Assembly: GCF_048773025.1 (NCBI RefSeq)
Contig: NC_133545.1
Location: forward strand, 12,790,001-12,854,000
Origin: Camelus bactrianus
Taxonomy: Eukaryota; Chordata; Mammalia; Artiodactyla; Camelidae
Direction: 5' to 3'
Length of the DNA stretch: 64,000 nucleotides
How positions within the stretch are numbered: position 1 is the first letter of the stretch; every line of letters starts with the position of its first letter. The position numbers and the translations under genes are program-made. Shown here piece after piece: positions 55,561 through 64,000 of the stretch. The notes beneath the pieces are model-generated. The model did not search any database. It worked only from the letters and a program-made list of their open reading frames with translations, and was not told where the DNA came from.

Positions 55561-57790
55561 GAGAGATGAGGCTATTTCTGATAATGTTTTAAAATGATGA
55601 CAGGGCTCTCAGATGAAAAGGTCCACTGGACAATAAATACAGTTACCCCATCAGAACAAAGATCTAAGGTCCAGACTGGTTGCCAAATGGGCCGCATGCT
55701 AGGTAATTGAGGATGATTCCATCTTTCACGTGTGGATTCACAATCTTCCAAAAATGAGGAGACGGCAACATACACGTAACACTCATACTGCATTCACTAG
55801 TAAAACCACAGTCAACTTAACTCATCTTTGAAAATTCGGAAGTTTCCTTTAGGTTCTTGCCACGCTTCAGGGTCACCATTAGGAATGTGAATTATGGCTG
55901 GTTTGAAGCAACTTCATTTGAAACCGTGGTTTGGGGAAAACGTCCTCTTTGAGCCTTGGTATATGAAATGTACAAAGACACTGATCTCCCGCCTAGAGGG
56001 TTTCTAGTCCCACACTTCTCAAAATTTACACAGACTTTTTTTCCAGTGTTAGCACAACCGACTAAGGTTTTATTTTCTGCCTTTGCTTTCCCCACATATC
56101 TCAGAAGCCATATGGTAGGCAGCTAATAATGTGGTTTGCAGAACAATATACCTGGCTGCCCCTGTGCACAGCACAATGAAAAAAGCTTGGCTCCACCCAC
56201 TCCGTCTCCCTGTTCTCTCTCCCATTTTCCATCCCTGCAGACAGTGCCCTTCTCCCCCTCCGTTGGCTCCCATTTCTTGTTTTCCTCCCCTTTAATGCCT
56301 TTTTCTCTTCCTGCTTCACCGACTTCTTTCTTTCCCTCTGGCTTGCTTGTCTTCTGTCTCTGTTTGCCTGCTCATCCATCTTCTCCCCTACGGAGCTCAT
56401 AGATTCAGAACAGCACTTGCTGGAATCTCATTGTCTGAGCAATGACTGCCCTCCCTGACTTCTGTCTGTTAAAAGAAAAAAAAAATCCTTGTCATCTAAG
56501 CTTCAAGACTGCCTGGATTCCAGATAAACTAAGATTTATTGTGTGTACACAATGGCGACCCCCAGGCTATGCACTCTGAATGCATATCATGAATGTTCAA
56601 GGAGAAGGGCTGAAGCCAGCAGGCTCTTGGTTTTATCTGGAAAACATTATTTTTTATAATTATTGAAGAAGATAATAAAGAGAATCAAATTAATGCTTTG
56701 CATGACCAGAGAGTGGTTGAGGTCAGGGGTCATTGAGAGGGCAGTGTGGTCCTTCTTGAGAAGCTTGAGTACGGGGTCCACTGTATCCTCAGTTGTGAGT
56801 GGACGCAGGGGACCTCAGAGTGACACTCAGATCACCAGGGAGCCTTCATTTGCTGACCCTTTACGTAACTCTTCTCTCTCTCTCCCTCTTTCCCCCAAAG
56901 CCAAAGAGCAGATAAGAAGGTAAAGAGTTGGGAGATGTATTTGAGATAGGAGAGGCTGGCAGAGTAAGGGGGAAAAACTTTCCTTTTCCCCCAGTGTCCT
57001 CAAAACTTTCCTTTTTCCCCATCTCATAACAGATCACTTTCTACCCGACCAGCTGGATCACTACATGCTTAACTTTGTTAAGATGGACAGAATAACAGGA
57101 CTTTCGAATGATTCAGTCCATCAATTTAACCTTTTAAAAAAACAAACAAGATGATATTATGTAAGAATCAATGGGTCAAATGGCTAATACCATGGCCAAA
57201 ATCCTTGGCTGACCTCAGAATAATCAATTTGGGCATAACCTCGGGGGAGAAGTTTCCTGGGTCAGTTACCCCTGTGTTCTTTCAAAGTTGAGAACAAGAC
57301 ACTGAATTTGGCCCTTTACTCACCAAACTGATGTTTTGTGGCTTCAAATATTCGTTTTGTTCCAGGTAGACATGGCTTTTCCTCAAAGCTTCTGTTAGGA
57401 ATATAGAGACAGACCAGGAAAAAAAAAATGTCTTTTCAATGACAACCACGTCTTGGTGGCTCTTCCTTCCATTTACGTCTAACACTCACTAATTATACTT
57501 TCACGAATTGTATTTTCATGTTGAAATCTGTGTGTTAAACGTTGAATCTTTCACTGACATCAGGACTGGACTGAGTCTATATCATGAGAACATATTTTAC
57601 TAATTTGGTTAGTTCATTTAAAAATTCTGGATAGTGTATCGACATGATGACAAGCAGCAAGTTTAACTGATTTAACACCAGTAGCTACAACCTTTGAAAA
57701 GCTAAAATACATGCATGGCATTAGGACTTGCGTATGCTTTATCCCAATGGTCATTAGAGGCTAAAGTCAAAATCTGAAACTCTTCTTTTA
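55561..57790. other. Single-copy block, about 2.2 kb
   Basis: No repeat was recognised. CT-rich at 56170-56400. The AT-rich complex part 57040-57340 ('atcaatttgggcataacctc') is a candidate conserved element. No open frame shows a protein signature. Confidence 0.35.
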
Positions 57791-57799
57791 AAAAAAAAA

Positions 57800-58370
57800 A
57801 ATTAGTAGACTTTATTTTTGAAACAGTTTTAGAAATTTAGAAATTTTACAGAAAAATAAGCAGAAATTTCAGAGTTCCCATATCACCCTCCTCCAGTTTC
57901 CGCTCTTGCTAACTTCTTACCTTAGTGTAGTACATTTGTTGCAACTGACAAGCCAATACTGATACATCATTAACTAAAGTCCATAGTTTATACTACGTTT
58001 CGCTCTTTGTGTTGTACATTTTAAAGGTTTTGACAAATGTATAATGACCTGTATCCATCATTACAGTGTCAGACAGAATAGTTTCACTGCCCTGGAAGTC
58101 CCCTGTGGTTTACCTATTTATCTATCCCTCCCCTTGAATCCCTGGAAACCACAGATCTTTTACATATCCCCCTAGGCTTGCTCTTCCAGTGTGTCATATA
58201 GTTGGAATTACACAGCATGTAGCCTTTACAGACTGGCTTCTTTCATTTATCAATATGTATCTAAGGTTCCATCTAAGGTTGTGGCTTGATAGCTCATTTG
58301 TTTTCATCACTGAATAATAATATTCCATTGCATGGATGTACCACCATTTGTTTATCCATTTTTTAAGTTA
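57800..58370 (-). mobile_element. Ancient L1M 3'-UTR fragment
   Basis: Textbook reverse-complement order for old L1M: 'agagttcccatatcaccctc', 'gttgcaactgacaagccaat', 'aaatgtataatgacctgtat', 'tagtttcactgccctggaag', 'gtgtcatatagttggaatta' and 'gcatggatgtaccaccattt'. Confidence 0.85.
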
Positions 58371-58544
58371 TTAGTATATACCTCCAATGTGCTCCACATT
58401 CTACGTAGTTCTAAGAGGGCTACTAGAAAATTCTAAAATAGCTTTATTTTCAAGTTTAGTCTAATTATGACAATAAGACATATGTTAGACAAAATAATAT
58501 GAAAGTATATATTAAGCACTGAAATCTATGGTTTGCACCAAACA

Positions 58545-58570
58545 AATATTGCTTCTGGAAAAGCAATATT
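58545..58570. repeat. Perfect 10 bp inverted repeat, 6 nt loop
   Basis: AATATTGCTT, a CTGGAA spacer, then AAGCAATATT. It could form a hairpin in either strand. No mobile element edge was recognised around it. Confidence 0.8.
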
Positions 58571-58610
58571 CTCAGGGGAACATGAGTCTCCTTGAAATTG
58601 CACATATTTG

Positions 58611-58628
58611 TGTGTGTGTGTGTGTGTA
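58611..58628. repeat. (TG)n microsatellite
   Basis: About nine TG units, followed by a TATATG end. Confidence 0.9.
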
Positions 58629-59041
58629 TATGTGTCCACGGTCCAAAGCATTCATCAAAATCTCAAAGGGATATGTTACACCTCCTCCCAATAGTAAGAA
58701 CTATTTCAGAGATGAGGAGCAGTGCCAATAATCACCTGTTGCACGTATAGATGCAGAAGAGCTAGTAAGGGGGTAGGGCTTGATCTGAAACCTGAAGGGT
58801 GGTGGTAGGACCTGGTCTGGTTGAGCAAGGAGCCTACAGCAAGAGTAGGTGGAGGAATGCTAGATGGGGCTGATAGAGAGGGAGGAAGAACAGATCTACT
58901 ATGAACTAGAAAGGGATGAGAAGTAAGGCTGGCTAAGAAAGGGAGGTCCTTCAAAGTCCAGGAGTTGTTTAATTTGGGGTAATATCTTTTCATCCCAATA
59001 GAAAGTGTCCCATGCCAGCTGTTAGTTGGCACATGTGCGAG

Positions 59042-59046
<5 letters not shown>

Positions 59047-59089
<43 letters not shown>
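59047..59089. repeat. (CA)n microsatellite
   Basis: About 21 uninterrupted CA units preceded by GTGCGCGCA. Long enough to be length-variable. Confidence 0.95.
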
Positions 59090-59090
<1 letters not shown>

Positions 59091-59399
59091 TACCTGAAAG
59101 AATACACCTTCCCAGTTCCCTTTGCCTCTTCTCTGTGGAGAAACTTCCCTACGGAAGGGCTTTAGATCAGAAAGTCCGTGTGAAACCATGAGCCCTGATC
59201 AAGAAAGAGAAGGAAGGTGGAGGGGCAGGAGGGATGGTTCCCTTCTGCTAAGTCAGCTTGATCTCAGCACTTGGCTCTGGAAACCTTTGCTCACTTCCAC
59301 CTCTTCAACATGGTTGCAAAAATGCTCTGCAAACTGTGAAGCGCTTTGTAAATGCCCCTGCTATTATGCTGTCCCATCTCCTATGAAATACGTTTCCTT

Positions 59400-59705
59400 T
59401 CCTTCTCTGCTTTCTTAAATCAGATCCATCCTTAAATGTCTGGCTCAAAATTTAAGCCTTTCTTGACTATTTCAGCAGACTGTGATCTTTCCATCTCCTA
59501 AAAGTCAATAGAATTTATAATATGAATCTTTCATTTGGCCCGTATCACATGCTGCCTTGATATTATTTGCTTGTTCATTTCTTCTGAGTCTCTGTTTGGT
59601 CTTTTACTACAAGATTGTGAGACAAAGGTGTTCACTGATGTATGCCATGCACTAAAACAGTGTCTGGCACATAGTAGGTGGTCAATAAATGCTTTTTAAA
59701 TGTAC
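59400..59705 (+). mobile_element. L2 3' region
   Basis: 'gtatcacatgctgccttgat', 'ttttactacaagattgtgag', then 'aacagtgtctggcacatagt' and 'aggtggtcaataaatgctt', the L2 3' terminus. Confidence 0.7.
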
Positions 59706-61189
59706 CATTGTCTATGAGGATATGGCAGGGATGTTTTATGCCATTTTTCTTCCTCACAAAGTTTTAGTTTATGCTATTCACCCCGCAGTTAACCATTTGA
59801 TTACACATGTAGAAACTGGTGATCTGATCTGAACATCTTGCCTAATTAGCCATGAATTAGGCAGACTGCAGACAAATAACCCACATGATCTTCTTGGTGT
59901 AGATCAGATAGAGTTGCATCTTTCTTTTACCATTTTGCCTTATTTCCTATTGATGGCCTCCTACCTGGGCCTCAAATAATACCAAATGATGCTCACTACT
60001 TAAAAAGTGCATTTTCCAAGACATCTCTTTTGGAAGAGGGGAATGACAGTTGTTCATCTTTTGCAACAGAGTTGACCTAGTAGCCAAAGCCCTGGCTCAG
60101 AGCAAACTTGTCACCTCTGACTGTCTAAGTAGACAAGTTGCCTGACCTTGCTCACTGCTCCACCTCCCTGGGGCTGAAGGGGACCATTCACCCAACTTTG
60201 CTTCGTGGAATTCCTGAAGGATAGCCACCCACATGGCTATTACTGTTTAAATTTGTCTGTTTGTTTTTATTGTCAATACACTCTATGTACATGCTGGGCC
60301 AAGTTCTATAGTAAATCGCCTAATAGACAGGGCCTTCAGCCTCTGGGAACCGCAGAGAGAATAAAGACAAGAGAGTGGGTGATAACACAGGCTGGAAACT
60401 AACCACCAGACAGATCATGAGTGAGGCTGGTAGGCTCTTCCGCCTCCTAGAGATTGTATCTCTACAGAATCTTGTGGAGCCAGGGTCCAGTTCTCAGCCT
60501 TGTGGTTTTGATAACTCTATTTTTTCAGTTTAACCAAGAGTCATTAGGAGCTGATGAGTTTATCCATTCTAACCAAACCACAGACTAGCTTTGTTTTTTC
60601 TCCAAATCACAGCACTAGTGTATTAATTTAGAGTGAGTGAGCTACAGTCCAAATATTTAGGTCCAGGGCACTTACCTTCTGGTATACACAAAGCTGATAA
60701 ATTACATTTCTAATGAGGGGATAGCTTGCTAGGCATGGAATCAGAGTCTCAGGGTGCATTTTCCATGGGGAATAACATAGCCTGATACACGCACAAGTCC
60801 CAAGTCCTGCTCTGCTTTGGAAATTGCTTTCCCAGGGGAAAGAATATTATGGGATGGAGACCCACAGACACAATCTTCCTCTTCACTTACTTTTTCTAAA
60901 TTTCATGAAAACTACCACTCATTTATATATGTCATTATAAAATCCATCTTTGTTTAATATTTTAAAGTCATACTTGAAATTCTTTTAATTCCAAAGTATG
61001 TGATCATGGCAAGAAATGGGGGAAAAACCCCGCTCCAAAAATGTGTGAACAAAGTGAATAATCTCACATCTCTGCCACAGTCTCCACTCTCCGCTCTTGT
61101 CGTAATAGACTTGGCAAGACTAGGGTGAGCAGCCTTCTGCACGTTTCACCAGGATGCTATGAAGACACGCAACACAGTTAGGGATCTTC
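59706..61189. other. Single-copy block, about 1.5 kb
   Basis: No repeat or gene was recognised with confidence. Its last 200 bp may belong to the ancient L1 that follows. Confidence 0.35.
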
Positions 61190-61510
61190 AATTTCTTTTT
61201 ATAAATGTGGGCTTATGTGAGGCACTGTACTCTGAAACCTACTGTTCTCACTTCATATGCCGTGGACACTCCCCCTAGGTCAGTGAATATAACTCAAACT
61301 CGTTGGTAGCTGCGTCATATCCCATGGTGGTGTAGATGTACCCAGGGTCCTGCTTCAGATCAAGTCTAGTCTTTGGCCACTGCAATAACAATAAAGTATT
61401 AAACCATAAGGTATTAAACACTTCTGTGCCTATCTTGTTAGATGTTGACATTTTTGCTTCTGTAAACTGGGTTCCCCACAGTGGGGGTGCCTTTGTGAAA
61501 GAAATGCTGG
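61190..61510 (-). mobile_element. Ancient L1ME-type 3' fragment
   Basis: 'tatcccatggtggtgtagat', 'tggccactgcaataacaata' and 'acttctgtgcctatcttgtt' then 'gaaagaaatgctggttctag' follow the reverse-complement L1ME 3' order. Diverged. Confidence 0.5.
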
Positions 61511-61587
61511 TTCTAGTTCTGTGAGCTGTTTCTCATGAATTGCAGTGAATTGTCTTGACCATTTCTTCATGACACAAAGATAAGGAC

Positions 61588-61617
61588 CTTCTTTTTCTTT
61601 TTCTTTTTCTTTTTTTC
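61588..61617. repeat. (CTTTTT)n simple repeat
   Basis: About five TTCTTT-type units. Confidence 0.85.
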
Positions 61618-61769
61618 AGAAAAATCTGTCTCCTCATTACACGAAGAGGCTGTTGAACAAACCCATGGGATGCAGAGTCATATGAGACTTTTGCCACTGT
61701 GGGGGAAAGTCCCCGATTTAAGCATTTTGCCCTTTGCATAGCCTTTGAGAATGTCGGAGCTGGTCTAGC

Positions 61770-61900
61770 CTGGTGGGCACTTAATACATACTCGTTGAGC
61801 ATTGAATACCTGAAGGTCATTTGGATGAAGTGTCTCATTCCACAGATGGGGAAATTGAAGCCCAGAGGGTTAAGTGAGGCACAATTAAGGTGAAAGGGAG
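61770..61900 (+). mobile_element. L2/MIR-like composite fragment
   Basis: 'gggcacttaatacatactcg' resembles the L2/MIR 3' end. 'ccacagatggggaaattgaa' with 'gcccagagggttaagtgagg' is MIR 3' half. Confidence 0.5.
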
Positions 61901-62033
61901 GAAAAAGTCCAAGTGATCCAAGTTGCAAAGAGATTCGGGAGCTTGGAGTAGAAGGAGAGATTTGGGGGAGGTAGCTACCACATGTATAGGATATACACAT
62001 GCAAAGATTGAGACATCAGAATGTGTGCATTAA

Positions 62034-62046
62034 GAATATAATTCTT
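62034..62046. repeat. SINE target-site duplication, left copy (GAATATAATTCTT)
   Basis: Perfect 13 bp match to 62189-62201. Confidence 0.9.
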
Positions 62047-62188
62047 GGAGGGAGGGTATAGCTCAGTGGTAGAACTGCATGCTTAGCATGATGAGGTCCT
62101 GGGTTCAATCCCCAGTCCCTCCATCAAAATAAATAAATAATTAAAAACCTAATTCCACCCCCAACCAAAAAAAAAAAAAAAAAAAAAG
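62047..62188 (+). mobile_element. Camelid tRNA-derived SINE (Vic-type), young-looking
   Basis: Plus orientation with A box TAGCTCAGTGG (62059-62069), 'gcttagcatgatgaggtcct', B box GGTTCAATCCC (62102-62112), an (AAATA)n segment and a pure A tail of about 22 bases. A perfect 13 bp target duplication flanks it. The intact pol III boxes, long clean tail and perfect duplication mark it as the most recent insertion in the window. Confidence 0.95.
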
Positions 62189-62201
62189 GAATATAATTCT
62201 T
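62189..62201. repeat. SINE target-site duplication, right copy (GAATATAATTCTT)
   Basis: Right copy, identical to 62034-62046. Confidence 0.9.
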
Positions 62202-63739
62202 CTTTAAAGCTTTCTTGAATGACAGCAGCTAGGGTTTAAGTTTAACTTTTTAATTTTGGCTATTTCTTGTGGCCGAACCTGTTTCTTTGAATGTGACCCC
62301 GTGCGGAAACTGGACCCCTGGCAGTTCAGAGACTGTGAGATGTTCTCTGTAACCTGCTCTTCTTCTCTTGGACACTCACATAGACCCATTTCTCAGCCCC
62401 CTTGTGGTTAGATGTAGTCACGTGACTGAGTCATCGCCCTTGGAGTGAGGACAGAAGATAGGGACATGACTGCTAGGCTGGCTCGTAGAAACCTCCCTCT
62501 GGGACCCTCCATTCCCTCCTGCTGACTGACAGCTGGAAGCAAAGGACTCTGAGATCCCACACACCAGTGGGGGAAGCCTGGGTCCCTGCATCCCTACATG
62601 GAAGGCTGCGTGCTAAACACCCACTCTGGACTGTTGTAAATCAGCTTCCACTGTGTCAGACCATTGTCAGCTTTTATCTGTTACAGCAGCTGGGATACTT
62701 AAGGAGGCAATGGCTTCCACTATATGTAGTTGTGGTTTCATTTATTGGGTTTTATTTTTTTTTAAATGAATAACCAGATATAAAATCCAGAACCTGTATC
62801 AATCAGTGATACAATCATTGTTCCACATTCTCTTAACATCCACTATTCATGCAAATTTAATAAGGAGACCTGAACCACCCACCTGATCCATGAGAATGAA
62901 TACCCAGGAGCAAGGGGAAAAATGATCTGACATTAAAATTTTTCCTTACTACCGCAGAACTTAATTTAGTTTGATCACAGTGCAAACTTGATTTCTTTTC
63001 TCCAAGAGTTTAAGAAATCGTTTCTCTTTTTGAGCATTGTCTTTTTGTCAGTGGCTCTGGCCTGATCACACACTCTAAACAGGTTTTGTTGTCTTGACAG
63101 GAGGGGAGATTTTCTAAATAATTATTTCATTTGTGCTTGCTTGAAAAGTAGAATAAAAGATGAAGAGAAGCCAGTTAGGGAAGTAAAAGAAAGGAGGATG
63201 AAAAGAAATTAACAGGACTTGAATTGTTCCCATTTTCAAAAATCATCACCATACTGTTAATAGTAGTAGTAGATGTAGTGGAAGTTTGAATATTTCATTC
63301 AAGCAGGAAACTCAGAGGACCCTCCTGGTCCCTTCTTGCATTTTAAACTAAAGCTGCATTGACTCTCTAGCTAAGACAAATTATTCGGTAAGCCTAAAAT
63401 CTTGATGCAGCCATTTGGGATAGACTGATGGCCGTGTGGTTGCAGGTATGTGGGATAAAGAGAAGCTATTGTAGAGATATTTGTACATTTTATGATGAGG
63501 AGGAGATGATGGAACATATAAACAGATGCTTTTGGCATTGCACCCGGGGGTCTGACTAACCATATGACTCAGATGACAACGCAGAGGTTAAGGCTGAGGG
63601 TGGGGAGAAGGAGGAATTGATCTAGAACTACATGCACAAACCTAAAACTACTCTAGAAAAGAAATACTCTTACGGGAAACAGGGATTTGAGACCGTAGTA
63701 AAAGATCATCAAATTCTAGTCACTGTGTTGGACACTTTT
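62202..63739. other. Single-copy DNA with a candidate conserved element
   Basis: No repeat or gene was recognised. 62780-63170 is AT-rich, complex and free of repeats. It contains the POU octamer ATGCAAAT (62849-62856) and ATAATTATTT near 63120. A short TAGTAGTAG run lies near 63258. Confidence 0.35.
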
Positions 63740-64000
63740 TTTTTTTAAGATCTTTTTAAAAAATTGCATTCTCTTTTATTGAAGTATGGTCAGTTTACAA
63801 TGTTGTGTCAATTTCTCGTGTACAGCATAATAGTTCAGTCATACATAGACATACATACATTCGCTTTCATATTCTTTTTCATTATAAACTGTTATAAGAT
63901 ATTGAATATAGTTCGCTGTGCTATAGATTATAAACTTGTTGTTTCTCAGTTTTATGTATAGTAGTTGGTATCTGCAAATCTCGAGCTCCCAATTTATCCC
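63740..64000 (-). mobile_element. L1 3' end, continues past the window
   Basis: Minus-oriented L1: T runs, then 'attgaagtatggtcagttta', 'gtgtcaatttctcgtgtaca' and 'gttataagatattgaatata', still within L1 at base 64000. Same class as 1953, 9987 and 20183. Its true length cannot be seen. Confidence 0.9.

Larger units (their letters stand above)
58371..59399. other. Single-copy DNA with two microsatellites
   Basis: Holds a perfect inverted repeat (58545-58570), a (TG)n run (58611-58628) and a (CA)n run (59047-59089). A minus-strand frame over the CA run is a product of the repeat. No gene was seen. Confidence 0.4.

Noticed and set aside
58706-59107. 133-codon minus-strand frame with a VCVCVC run
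   Set aside because: Product of the CA microsatellite. The rest has no protein signature.
62047-62130. Possible tRNA gene
   Set aside because: The A and B boxes belong to a tRNA-derived SINE head. It has an A-rich tail and target duplications, and the cloverleaf is not kept.
1-64000. CRISPR arrays, insertion sequences, operons or other prokaryotic systems
   Set aside because: The window is clearly mammalian; no regularly spaced repeats or prokaryotic gene layout are present.

Overview
This is a 64 kb window of mammalian nuclear DNA, most likely from a camelid (camel, llama or alpaca lineage). It carries ancient repeats shared by mammals (MIR, L2, MER5A, MLT1-type MaLR LTRs, old L1M fragments). 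It also has L1 3' ends of the kind found in even-toed ungulates, and three tRNA-derived SINEs whose sequence fits the camelid Vic-type family. The species call comes from remembered repeat consensus sequences, not from a search. I found no protein-coding gene that I can name, no RNA gene, no CpG island and no CRISPR or prokaryote-type feature. Nearly all long open frames lie inside L1 or L2 copies or are chance frames.

Layout. 1-8.1 kb: an unclassified open frame on the minus strand, ancient L1 pieces, a MIR, an L2 split by an MLT1 LTR, a SINE and an MLT1 LTR. 8.1-13.1 kb: mostly single-copy DNA with one 1.36 kb L1 (9987-11346), two exon-like segments and a candidate conserved element near 12.1-12.4 kb. 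13.1-21.5 kb: L2, MIR and three MLT1 LTRs, plus a short L1 inserted into a MIR. 21.5-25 kb: mostly single-copy. 25-28 kb: L1 pieces with a possible solo LTR between them. 28-34 kb: single-copy DNA with L2 and MIR. 34.2-36.05 kb: the longest young-type L1, with an expanded TA microsatellite. 36-43 kb: dense L2 and MIR, one MLT1 LTR and two CTCF-like motifs. 43-50.5 kb: the most repeat-poor part. 50.5-55.6 kb: L2, MIR, an old L1 holding a SINE, and a promoter-like cluster at 52.36-52.50 kb. 55.6-64 kb: single-copy stretches, ancient L1, microsatellites, a SINE with a perfect 13 bp target-site duplication, and an L1 that runs off the end.

The most informative large-scale pattern is L1 orientation. 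Almost every L1 piece is on the minus strand, which is what is expected if the window lies inside a gene transcribed on the plus strand. Several plus-strand exon-like signals agree with this, but no coding exon could be identified. The window therefore reads as intronic or intergenic DNA with a few candidate regulatory or non-coding-transcript elements. I saw no clear sign of a new biological system.
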